From Treponema sp. (GTDB lineage: Bacteria > Spirochaetota > Spirochaetia > Treponematales > Treponemataceae): a stretch of DNA of 10,251 nt. The notes beneath the pieces were generated by a model, which saw only the letters and a list, made by a program, of their open reading frames with translations, searched no databases and was not told the DNA's origin. Below, piece by piece: positions 1 to 6,788 of this stretch (within the stretch, counting starts at the first letter, position 1; each line of letters begins with the position of its first letter). The stretch spans positions 1 through 10,251 of the forward strand of contig JAAZLA010000036.1 in assembly GCA_012799545.1 (NCBI GenBank). The letters run 5' to 3'. The position numbers and the translations under genes were made by a program.

Positions 1-1727
1 ATCGGCCTGACTTAAACCGCGCAGAAACTCCCGGGCAAATCGGGCAGGGTTCATCTATCGAGAGTATCGCTCGTGTACGAGATAGTTTGCTCGATGCACG
101 CATCACTTCACAATCGCATCTCGAAGGTTACTGGTCAAAACGCGAGTCCTACTATCAAATGCTCGAAAGTATTTATAACGAACCAGCTGATGTATCTATT
201 CGTTCTACAATGGATGCTTTTTGGGAAGCCTGGCAAGAATTATCGCTCTATCCTGAATCGAAGGCTGCGCGTCAAGCGGTAGTAACACGAAGCGAGTCAT
301 TTATCGACTCTGTGAAGCAACGACACGACGGCTTGGTCGGTGTTGGGACATTGCTTAACGGCGACATCGAAGCAACGGTGGAGCAGGTAAATAGCTACAC
401 TCGAGATATCGCTGCATTGAACAAGGAAATAGTTCGCAGTCGGGCAATGGGAGATAATCCAAACGACTTACTCGATCGACGAGACCTTTTGGTAGACAAA
501 TTATCAAGCATTATAAATATTACCACAGATGAGCGCGACCCCGATGAATTTATGGTACACCTTGATGGTAAGGTTCTCGTGCAAGGCAATATCGCACGAA
601 ATTTTTCTGTTGAAGCTATAAAAGATGGCACTGGGTACACAAAGGTTATCTGGACAGATACAAAAGAAGACGCTTTTTTCAACGGCGGCTCTCTCGGTGG
701 TTTAATCGAATTGCGCGATGTCGATGTTCGAGAAGAGCTACAAAGCTTGAACACCTTTGTTATGAACTTTGCAGATTTAGTAAACGATATTCACCGTAAT
801 GCAGTTGGGGCAAATAATACCACTGGTTTAGATTTTTTTGTCGAGCAGCCCTTTGTTACAAATGCCCTCGGAAACTATGACCGAGATAGCGACGGTGTCG
901 ATGACAGCTCCTATATTTTTCGTATGACGGGTGGCAACACATTAAACCCGCAAGACAAGGTAGGCTTCGACGGTACGATTCGACTCGCTTCTCGCACTGG
1001 GCTCGTGGAAATAAGCTACTATGCAACTGACACAGTAGAAACCATAATCGATAAGATAAATGATTCTGAAAGCGAGGTTAAGGCTTACTTAGATCGAAAC
1101 TCTCATCTCGTTCTCAAGGCAACGACTGCAGCAAATCCAGAAAATCCTGACTTTGTTATACGTCATGTGGAAGATTCTTCATACTTCTTGAGCCAATATG
1201 CAGGCTTGTTAGAAGAAAGCGGGGAAGAGGGTGCCTATAGATTCGATCAAGCAAATGCAGTAAATGCCCTTGTAGAAAATAAAGCTCGCTACGCTGTTGC
1301 ACCTGTTTTGAACCCAAGTGCCTATTTTACAGTAAACGAAGCAATCAAAAAAGACGTGCTCTCTGTTGCATCCGCCTTTCCTACAAGCTCAGGACTTGCT
1401 GAAGTTGGAGACGGTTCTGCCGCCCTTGCTATTGCCTCATTACGTAACGGCATGATAATGATAGGGGAAAACAAAAGCTTTGACGATTATTTTTCAGAGA
1501 CAGTTACAAAAATCGGCTTAAAAGGCGAAGAGGCAGAAATTGCTTTAATGAGTCAAAATGCTATTATGAGTGATTTACGCAGCTTACGAGATTCTATTTC
1601 TGGTGTTAATATCGATGAAGAGTTAGCAGATATTATTAAATTTCAACATGGCTATAATGCCGCTGCAAAGTTTATTTCTGTTATGGATGATATGATCAAT
1701 ACAGTTATAAACGGACTTCGTGCATAA
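1..1727 (+). CDS. flgK: Flagellar hook-associated protein 1 FlgK (5' partial)
   Basis: FlgK is the first hook-filament junction protein, polymerising between hook and filament. The reading frame is open to the left edge (first full codon at position 3), so about 575 residues are visible and roughly the first 50 are missing; the start is outside the window. The visible N-terminus carries the FlgK pattern TPGQIGQGSSIESIARVRD followed by DSLLDARI. The C-terminus has the axial-protein helix with FQHGYNAAAKFISVMDDMI, matching the family's YQxAYxAxAKxI consensus. The centre holds an Asp-rich loop (DRDSDGVDD, nt 879-905) and a flagellin_IN-like beta segment (about nt 970-1130). It is followed 17 nt later by flgL, so the pair is cotranscribed. 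A TTG at 87 is an internal codon, not the start. Identification is firm. Confidence 0.95.
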   Translation, partial: RPDLNRAETPGQIGQGSSIESIARVRDSLLDARITSQSHLEGYWSKRESYYQMLESIYNEPADVSIRSTMDAFWEAWQELSLYPESKAARQAVVTRSESFIDSVKQRHDGLVGVGTLLNGDIEATVEQVNSYTRDIAALNKEIVRSRAMGDNPNDLLDRRDLLVDKLSSIINITTDERDPDEFMVHLDGKVLVQGNIARNFSVEAIKDGTGYTKVIWTDTKEDAFFNGGSLGGLIELRDVDVREELQSLNTFVMNFADLVNDIHRNAVGANNTTGLDFFVEQPFVTNALGNYDRDSDGVDDSSYIFRMTGGNTLNPQDKVGFDGTIRLASRTGLVEISYYATDTVETIIDKINDSESEVKAYLDRNSHLVLKATTAANPENPDFVIRHVEDSSYFLSQYAGLLEESGEEGAYRFDQANAVNALVENKARYAVAPVLNPSAYFTVNEAIKKDVLSVASAFPTSSGLAEVGDGSAALAIASLRNGMIMIGENKSFDDYFSETVTKIGLKGEEAEIALMSQNAIMSDLRSLRDSISGVNIDEELADIIKFQHGYNAAAKFISVMDDMINTVINGLRA

Positions 1728-1744
1728 ACAGATAGGAGATATAT

Positions 1745-2989
1745 ATGAGGCGAGTAAGTTCTGGACAAGCAAATTTAGACGTACAAAATAATTTACGAAG
1801 ACAGGAGCGAAATTTAAACAAGGTAAATAATCAACTCGGCAGCCAACAGCGCATACAAAGTTTGCGCGATGACCCAATTGCTGCAGGCCATCTCGTTCGC
1901 TATCAGTCCTACGCAAAACGAATTGAACAATTCAAACACAATGCCGAAACTATTTCAGATCAATTTATTCTCAGCGAAGGCTATGTCGACCATAGCTTAC
2001 AAATAATGCATCGCGTTCGAGAGTTGGCAGTAACTGGCGCCCACGGAGTATACAATAAAGACGACTTGGCAAACATGGCAGCAGAAGTTGATGAACTATT
2101 AAAAGAAATCATTCAAAACGCAAACGCCCTCGATGCAGATGGCAATGCACTTTTTGCCGGAGAGCGTAGTAAAAATCAAGCCTTCATCATCGACAAGGGG
2201 AATACTACAGGCAGCGATTCCGAGCTCATTCAAAGAGTCCGTTACAATGGTTCCATAAAACAAAATGAGATCGAAGTTGATGAACATGCCTATATGTCAG
2301 TAAATCGCAGCGGCAATCAGATTTTTTGGGCAGAAAGCCAACAGCTCATCGCACAGCGTGACGCAACTTCATATACCGTTTTAGAAGATGCAAAAATTTC
2401 TATAAATGGCACAGATATTTCTCTAAAAACGGGTGACTCTATTCATGGCATTATTGCCAAAATAAATAATTCTGGAGCCCCGGTAAAAGCAAGTCTCGAC
2501 CCTATGTCGAATGCGCTTATGTTACATACAACAGATTCTCGACAACTTTGGCTAGAAGATATCGAGGGAAATGCCTTTGAAGATTTGGGACTTATAAAAG
2601 ATAAGAGCCAAAGACCTCCCTACAACCTAAATGATTCGGTCTTAAGCTCGGGTGGTTCTGTTTTCGACACTCTTATTGCCTTGCGAAATGCCATGCTCAA
2701 CAACGACAGCGAAAGCATCGGTGGGAAAATTTTAGGTAGCCTTGACTCCGCTATAGATAATCTTACATCCTCGTTGGCAGAACTTGGCTCAAAATACGAG
2801 CGAGCACTTTTAAATGTCGCCCGTTCAGAAAAATCGATATTGAATGTAACAAGTCAAATTTCCCGTGAGGGTGATTTGGATATCACAACAGCAATAACAG
2901 ATATGAAAATGCTCGACTATGTAAAAAATGCTACCTTGAGCACAGCGGGCAAATTATATAATTCAACGCTTTTAAATTATATTAGATAA
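1745..2989 (+). CDS. flgL: Flagellar hook-associated protein 3 FlgL
   Basis: FlgL is the second junction protein, sitting between FlgK and the filament. The 414-residue product starts MRRVSSGQANLDVQNNLRRQ, a flagellin-like N-terminal helix, and continues with QRIQSLRDDPIAAG (residues 35-48), equivalent to the flagellin region around KINxAxDDxAG. Residues 88-98 (MHRVRELAVTG) match the flagellin D1 helix. The C-terminal helix contains DITTAITDMKMLDYVKNATL (378-397). Residues about 216-263 form a flagellin_IN-like insert (ISINGTDISL through SNALMLHTTD). The start follows an AGGAG Shine-Dalgarno (about 1735-1739). It lies 17 nt after flgK and 15 nt before fliW, so it is in the same operon. Length is as expected for spirochete FlgL, and no defect is visible. 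Confidence 0.94.
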   Translation: MRRVSSGQANLDVQNNLRRQERNLNKVNNQLGSQQRIQSLRDDPIAAGHLVRYQSYAKRIEQFKHNAETISDQFILSEGYVDHSLQIMHRVRELAVTGAHGVYNKDDLANMAAEVDELLKEIIQNANALDADGNALFAGERSKNQAFIIDKGNTTGSDSELIQRVRYNGSIKQNEIEVDEHAYMSVNRSGNQIFWAESQQLIAQRDATSYTVLEDAKISINGTDISLKTGDSIHGIIAKINNSGAPVKASLDPMSNALMLHTTDSRQLWLEDIEGNAFEDLGLIKDKSQRPPYNLNDSVLSSGGSVFDTLIALRNAMLNNDSESIGGKILGSLDSAIDNLTSSLAELGSKYERALLNVARSEKSILNVTSQISREGDLDITTAITDMKMLDYVKNATLSTAGKLYNSTLLNYIR

Positions 2990-3004
2990 AAGAAGGAAAT
3001 GTAA

Positions 3005-3424
3005 ATGAGCGAACAAAGTGAAATTTTCGAAAAAAAACTTTTGATTGAAAAAGGCTTACTGGGTTTTGAAACTATTACAAACTATAGTTTAACACATGCC
3101 GATTTAGAGCCCTTTATGTGGCTCAAAGCAGAAGGTGAAAAAAACCTCGCTTTTTTAGTTGTAGACCCATTCATATTATTTCCTGATTATGAAATAGACG
3201 TTGATGATAATTTCCTTTCTGAAATCGATATAAAAAATCCTTCAGATGTGGTTGTTTTGACAATTTTAACTGTTTCAAAAACTGGTGAAGAGCCCACAGC
3301 AAATCTGCAAGGTCCTGTTATCGTAAATAAAAACAATAATAAAGCAATACAAGTGGTGCTCTCGGATCCACGCTGGATGACAAAGCATTCTATAACAAAT
3401 CAATTGGAGACACGAGGCGCCTAA
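3005..3424 (+). CDS. fliW: Flagellar assembly factor FliW (CsrA antagonist)
   Basis: FliW binds CsrA and blocks its RNA binding; in Bacillus subtilis flagellin competes for FliW, which makes flagellin translation responsive to export. The 139-residue product shows the family pattern: GLLGFE (residues 18-23; many homologues have GLPGFE), PFMWLKAEGEKNLAFLVVDP (about 36-55), PDYEIDVDD, and late in the protein NLQGPVIVNKNNNKAIQVVL with a C-terminal KHSI. It has no signal peptide or membrane segment, so it is cytoplasmic. An AAGGAAA Shine-Dalgarno lies just before the ATG. Its stop codon overlaps the csrA start by one base (TAATG), implying translational coupling of the antagonist to its target. 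The fliW-csrA pairing supports the call. Confidence 0.95.
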   Translation: MSEQSEIFEKKLLIEKGLLGFETITNYSLTHADLEPFMWLKAEGEKNLAFLVVDPFILFPDYEIDVDDNFLSEIDIKNPSDVVVLTILTVSKTGEEPTANLQGPVIVNKNNNKAIQVVLSDPRWMTKHSITNQLETRGA

Positions 3425-3657
3425 TGCTTATCTTATCACGAAAAATAAATGAAAAAATAAAAATTGGTGAAGACATTACACTCTCTATAATCGAAATTAA
3501 GGCTGACCAGGTAAAAATAGGTATAGATGCTCCCAAAGAAGTAAAGGTGTTTCGCCAAGAAGTTTTTAATGCCATACAAAATGAAAACCTCGCCGCTGCT
3601 ACTTCTACTGAGTCTATAGAAAGCCTTAGCAATTTATTTGCAAAAAAAGAGTTTTAG
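3424..3657 (+). CDS. csrA: Carbon storage regulator CsrA (RsmA)
   Basis: CsrA is a small dimeric RNA-binding protein that binds ANGGA motifs, usually in hairpin loops over ribosome binding sites, and blocks translation. The 77-residue product begins MLILSRKINEKIKIGEDITL and continues through IDAPKEVKVFRQEVF (residues 34-48). The RNA-contacting residues Leu4 and Arg44 are both present. Residues from about 55 form an extension of the kind found in FliW-dependent CsrA proteins, and Asn55, a position whose change in B. subtilis CsrA disrupts the FliW response (as I recall), is conserved. The gene begins in the fliW stop codon. A GGAG and a GAGG lie upstream in the fliW 3' end (about 3405-3418), so autoregulation is possible but not shown. 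Confidence 0.97.
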   Translation: MLILSRKINEKIKIGEDITLSIIEIKADQVKIGIDAPKEVKVFRQEVFNAIQNENLAAATSTESIESLSNLFAKKEF

Positions 3658-3667
3658 AGCGGTAAAA

Positions 3668-3707
3668 AGTTCTACTTTGAGGACGCTACAATTCTTTTTT
3701 TAGAACT
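3668..3707 (-). terminator. Weak candidate terminator of the tsaB transcript
   Basis: On the minus strand AGTTCTA (3707-3701, in the tsaB 3' end) and TAGAACT (3674-3668) are inverted copies separated by 26 nt and followed by TTTT. The 7-bp stem and long loop make this a weak case. No better terminator is seen in the 28-bp gap between the convergent csrA and tsaB stop codons, so the two transcripts may overlap. Confidence 0.25.
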
Positions 3708-4375
3708 ACTTTGTTTTCTTCAGCTTCACTCGCTCGCAGATAAAAAGGTCCTTCCCAGTCCATAAGGGGAGGGCTTTTTGCTTTGTACAGCTCTCCAGCC
3801 ATTTCTAAGAGATAAAAACTTGCTGCAGAAACATGTATAGAAAGATATTGAATGTTCAATGCTGCATTTTCTGCCAAGAGTGCATCGCTAAGCATTTTCG
3901 CATCGGGACCAACACAAAAAATCTTTTCTTCAGGGTCAAGTTTTTTTACAAGATCCTTTGCCGATATATCCATTTCATCGAAAATCTTTTTTCCATTACG
4001 ATAGAAAGAAGTATAAAAGCGGTTTTTTTTTGCATCGATGGCTGGTAAAATAAGTCCTTCGAGTGCTAAAAAAGGCTTTGCATACATAACAAGACTCGAA
4101 ATAGCATAAAGCGGAATTTGAAAAGAAAGGCTCAAGGCTTTTAAAGCTGCAAAGGCAAGCCGTAAGCCGGTAAAGGTACCAGGACCCAAACTTACTGCGG
4201 TAAATTCTAAGTCCTTTGCTTCAAGGTCTACTTCTTTTAACACGAAATCTATAGAAGGAAGAAGTTTTTCAGATTGTTTCATAGCGAGATCGAGGGAGAG
4301 AAGGGCTTTTTTGTCGCCATTACATGCTAAAAACGTGATGGTATTTGTTGCGCCATCTATTGCAAGTGCTTTCAT
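3686..4375 (-). CDS. tsaB: tRNA t6A37 biosynthesis protein TsaB
   Basis: TsaB (YeaZ) is the scaffold partner of TsaD in the complex that transfers threonylcarbamoyl to A37 of ANN-reading tRNAs. The 229-residue product starts with an ASKHA-fold strand, MKALAIDGATNTITFLA; most homologues have D-T-S where this has D-G-A. It has QSEKLLPSIDFVL (34-46, family HSExLLPxI), the hallmark GPGTFTGLRLAFAALKAL (64-81, family GPGSFTGLR), and LPAIDAKKNRFYTSFY (about 110-125). No TsaD-type metal-binding histidine pair is evident, as expected for TsaB. The start overlaps the tsaE stop by 4 nt (ATGA), indicating translational coupling. It is the last gene of the minus-strand series and converges with csrA across 28 bp. 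Confidence 0.93.
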   Translation of the reverse strand: MKALAIDGATNTITFLACNGDKKALLSLDLAMKQSEKLLPSIDFVLKEVDLEAKDLEFTAVSLGPGTFTGLRLAFAALKALSLSFQIPLYAISSLVMYAKPFLALEGLILPAIDAKKNRFYTSFYRNGKKIFDEMDISAKDLVKKLDPEEKIFCVGPDAKMLSDALLAENAALNIQYLSIHVSAASFYLLEMAGELYKAKSPPLMDWEGPFYLRASEAEENKVVLKKEL

Positions 4376-4803
4376 AGGATTTCCCCATATGTCCAGTTTT
4401 CTAGATGAATGCTGCGACTATTATCTTCGTTTACTTCGAGGCGAACATAGATCGTATGTTCTGGAAAAACATCAAGGATTTTTTCGCTCCATTCGATAAC
4501 GCAAACACCATCGCCGTAGAGCATTTCTTCAGAACCAAGGTTTAGAAAATCTTCTACCGAGTCAAGTCTGTACACATCGAAGTGATAAAGCGGAAGTCGA
4601 CCATAGTATTCGGAAATAAGGGTAAATGTTGGGCTCGTAACATCTTCGTCTATGCCCAAGCCAAGTGCAATGCCTTTAGTAATCGTTGTTTTTCCCGCTG
4701 CTAAAAAACCCTGCAGGGCAATGATATCCCCTTTTTGCAGATGGCTTCCTATTTTTTCTCCTATCCGTATTGTTTCCTCAGAAGAGAATGATTGTAAAAT
4801 CAT
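4372..4803 (-). CDS. tsaE: tRNA t6A37 biosynthesis ATPase TsaE
   Basis: TsaE (YjeE) is the small P-loop ATPase that drives the TsaB-TsaD cycle in t6A formation. The 143-residue product has a Walker A motif at residues 32-40 (GFLAAGKTT), a switch segment VTSPTFTLI (55-63), YHFDVYRL (73-80), and the conserved VIEWSEKI (102-109). The Walker A differs from the usual GDLGAGKTT: the acidic residue is Phe and a Gly is Ala, though GxxxxGKT is kept. The start is preceded by AGAAGGAT, about 9 nt upstream. It overlaps the preceding 86-codon gene by 4 nt and tsaB by 4 nt (both ATGA), so all three are probably translationally coupled. Confidence 0.93.
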   Translation of the reverse strand: MILQSFSSEETIRIGEKIGSHLQKGDIIALQGFLAAGKTTITKGIALGLGIDEDVTSPTFTLISEYYGRLPLYHFDVYRLDSVEDFLNLGSEEMLYGDGVCVIEWSEKILDVFPEHTIYVRLEVNEDNSRSIHLENWTYGEIL

Positions 4804-5060
4804 TTAAGATATCCTTCTGCATCAAACTGATTGATTTTATGTTTTAAAGCACGTACTACCGGTAAAAGTGGATAATCAATCGTCTCGGGTATAGTGATTT
4901 CAATGTTTTTATTTCCAGTTGGTGCAGTTTCTATTATAAACTGAAAGGGAAATTCAATTTGTCTTTCAGGTATTTGCACTACCGCTATAGAAGAAAACTT
5001 TCTTCTATAGTAGATATGATTTTCCTCTGAAACAATATTTTTAATTTCTAATATTTTCAT
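4800..5060 (-). CDS. Conserved-looking hypothetical protein, 86 aa
   Basis: I do not recognise this family. The 86-residue protein starts MKILEIKNIVSEENHIYYRR and appears to be mostly beta-strand (alternating hydrophobic segments such as SSIAVVQIP, FPFQFIIETAP, IEITIPET), ending in a helix (PVVRALKHKINQFDAEGYL). It has no signal peptide, membrane segment or cysteine. It is taken as real because its stop overlaps the tsaE start by 4 nt (ATGA) and it fills the gap between the PilZ gene and tsaE. No Shine-Dalgarno precedes the ATG; instead an extended -10 hexamer ends 3 nt before it, so the transcript from that promoter could be leaderless, or the true start could lie elsewhere. Function unknown. 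Confidence 0.75.
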   Translation of the reverse strand: MKILEIKNIVSEENHIYYRRKFSSIAVVQIPERQIEFPFQFIIETAPTGNKNIEITIPETIDYPLLPVVRALKHKINQFDAEGYLK

Positions 5061-5063
5061 TGC

Positions 5064-5097
5064 ATTATAGCATAATTGAATTGTGCAGCTTCGTCAA
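5064..5097 (-). promoter_or_regulatory. Candidate internal promoter before the 86-aa gene, tsaE and tsaB
   Basis: On the minus strand a perfect extended -10, TGCTATAAT, lies at 5072-5064. A TTGACG hexamer lies at 5097-5092, but 22 nt from TATAAT, which is too far for a standard -35. With 17-nt spacing the same TTGACG pairs with TATGCT (5074-5069), a weaker -10. Either choice puts transcription initiation within a few bases of the ATG at 5060. It sits in the 50-nt gap after the PilZ gene, the widest gap downstream of flaG. It would let the t6A genes be expressed independently of the flagellar operon. This is inferred from sequence alone. Confidence 0.5.
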
Positions 5098-5110
5098 TCA
5101 TGGGACTTTG

Positions 5111-6169
5111 CTAGACATAGTCATATACTTTTTTATATATTTTATTCCTTGTTTCTAGAGAAATTTTTACAAACTCTATATGCAATATCGTTAGTTTTGT
5201 TTGCGTTGTAGTCGTATTAACAATTTTTCCAAAGGTTTTTTCTATAGCGTTAGCATCCATTCTAAATTCAATATAAATATACTGTCCTTTTGAGATAGGC
5301 ATATTTGTTTGCAAACTACAACCATTTGCGGAAATATCCATAAGTGTGCCTTCATATTTTTTGGGAAGTGCCTCATAAGAAATTTTTGGATTTTTACCTA
5401 AGCCTCCAGAACTCACTTTTACTGCTGAAAAAACGCATTGTGGTTTGTAAGGAACTCTTTTTTGATTTCTTCGCACAAGTAGCTCTAAATTATTTGTGTG
5501 AGAAATAACCATTTCATTTTCTCGTGTATTTTGATATCGCACAATTCGCGTTTGGAAAGTATAGGCTATAAGGTTTTTAGTTTCAAAACTAAAATTAATT
5601 TTTGATAAAGGTTTTGGCTTAATTTCGTCCCCGTAAATATTTTTTGGAACTTGCACAATAAGCCCTTCTTTGGTGTTTTTTAAAACTGTGCTTGGATGAT
5701 GATCTAAATTTTCATCGCTATACATGAGTAGTTGCCCTTCAAGTATATTTTTTGTACTCGTTATAAAAAGAGTGTTTTGTGGGTCCTGCTCAATTTTTGT
5801 TCGAATAGAATAAAGAATAGCTTTTTTTTTCTCATCCTGTATGGTATTTATAGTTGTTTTAAATAAAGCATCTATTTTAGATTGATTGCGCATAAACATA
5901 ATAAAATTTGGGCATTTATTATCCTTACACAGTTCTTGCAAAAAGTTTTTTTCTTCATTTGTTAAATGCAATATTTGTGCTACATAATTGATATCCTGTG
6001 CGGTCGTTGGTCGATTTGGATCATTTACTTTTTTATGAAAACTACTTTGGAAAATTCGTATTATTGTATTTATAAGAAAAAAAGCAAGGGCAATTCCACC
6101 TGCTATAAGAAGGGGTATGTAAATAACGAGAGAGTAATTTCGTGTAAATCCCATATCAAGTAAAATCAT
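5111..6169 (-). CDS. Membrane-anchored PilZ-domain protein, probable c-di-GMP receptor
   Basis: The 352-residue protein has a single strongly hydrophobic segment at about 14-38 (SLVIYIPLLIAGGIALAFF core), followed by positively charged residues, so the rest is predicted cytoplasmic. A helical linker (about 55-130) leads to a beta-rich region (about 132-225) resembling the YcgR-type domain preceding PilZ. The PilZ domain occupies about 232-350 and carries both c-di-GMP-binding signatures: RxxxR (R234-R238) and DxSxxG (D278, S280, G283 in MDISANGCSL). It therefore looks binding-competent. The start has a good AAGGAGA Shine-Dalgarno (about 6177-6183). It lies 17 nt after the 196-residue gene within the flaG-fliD operon, suggesting a c-di-GMP-dependent role in motility. 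The exact role (brake, stator control or assembly) cannot be read from sequence. Confidence 0.88.
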   Translation of the reverse strand: MILLDMGFTRNYSLVIYIPLLIAGGIALAFFLINTIIRIFQSSFHKKVNDPNRPTTAQDINYVAQILHLTNEEKNFLQELCKDNKCPNFIMFMRNQSKIDALFKTTINTIQDEKKKAILYSIRTKIEQDPQNTLFITSTKNILEGQLLMYSDENLDHHPSTVLKNTKEGLIVQVPKNIYGDEIKPKPLSKINFSFETKNLIAYTFQTRIVRYQNTRENEMVISHTNNLELLVRRNQKRVPYKPQCVFSAVKVSSGGLGKNPKISYEALPKKYEGTLMDISANGCSLQTNMPISKGQYIYIEFRMDANAIEKTFGKIVNTTTTQTKLTILHIEFVKISLETRNKIYKKVYDYV

Positions 6170-6186
6170 TTACGTCTCTCCTTTTA

Positions 6187-6777
6187 TTAGTTGTTTTTAC
6201 AAAATAAAGAAAGCGTTTCCAAGCTGGGTGCTATCTCATATTCCGCCAAGTCAGCTACAAGAACCTTATCATTATTTGCCAAGGCATTTTCAAATTCAAT
6301 TAAAATCGAGGAAAATTTATTTAAATAGTCTAAAATCATTTCATCGTTTATCTTTGTTTCATTAAAATAGCGGGGAAAAAGACTAAGTAAGGAAATCGTT
6401 TTTGAAAGGTTTGAAAAAAAATCAGCAAATTCTGTAATTATTTTTGAAGCTTCTGTATCTTTATTTGCTTGATATAAAACCCCAATATCTAAAAATTGAT
6501 TGGAAAGCGTTTCAAGGGGGAGGGTGAAAGTCGCCAAAGCTTCTTGGATATCTGAAAGGAGAATTGTTTCTAAGTTTAACTCTGAGATTTCGCTGAGCGG
6601 TTTTTCCATAAAAGCTTCTAAGTCATTTGGGTGCAAAATGAGATCATCAATACCTAAGCCTATTAAAGCAGCATCATTTTCTTCAAAGCTTTTTTGAAAT
6701 GCTCTTAAAAGATCGCCAAGGTTTTTTTCGTTTTCGAGTTCTATATCTATTTTTTGCTTGTTTATAGTGATTTGCAT
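6187..6777 (-). CDS. Unknown flagellar-operon protein, 196 aa, possibly chaperone-like
   Basis: I do not recognise a named family. The 196-residue acidic protein has two visible parts. Residues 1-48 read strand-strand-helix-strand (MQITINKQKIDIELENE, then NLGDLLRAFQKSF, then ALIGLGIDDLIL), compatible with a small beta-grasp-like unit. Residues about 50-195 are helical, with a C-terminal stretch KVLVADLAEYEIAPSLETL (171-189). It has no signal peptide or membrane segment. It starts 11 nt after fliD with an AAGGAAA Shine-Dalgarno, so it is cotranscribed. The position directly after fliD is often held by the flagellar chaperones FliS or FliT; neither is recognisable here, and a chaperone or export-partner role is only a positional inference. 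Confidence 0.82.
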   Translation of the reverse strand: MQITINKQKIDIELENEKNLGDLLRAFQKSFEENDAALIGLGIDDLILHPNDLEAFMEKPLSEISELNLETILLSDIQEALATFTLPLETLSNQFLDIGVLYQANKDTEASKIITEFADFFSNLSKTISLLSLFPRYFNETKINDEMILDYLNKFSSILIEFENALANNDKVLVADLAEYEIAPSLETLSLFCKNN

Positions 6778-6788
6778 TCTATTTCCTT

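Noticed and set aside
395..754. Minus-strand 119-codon frame inside flgK.
   Set aside because: Ser/Arg-rich shadow of flgK, with no ribosome binding site or neighbour supporting it.
3658..3700. A csrA terminator on the plus strand (AAAGT-TCT-ACTTT at 3666-3678).
   Set aside because: The stem is only 5 A/T-rich pairs with no immediate T-run; too weak to annotate.
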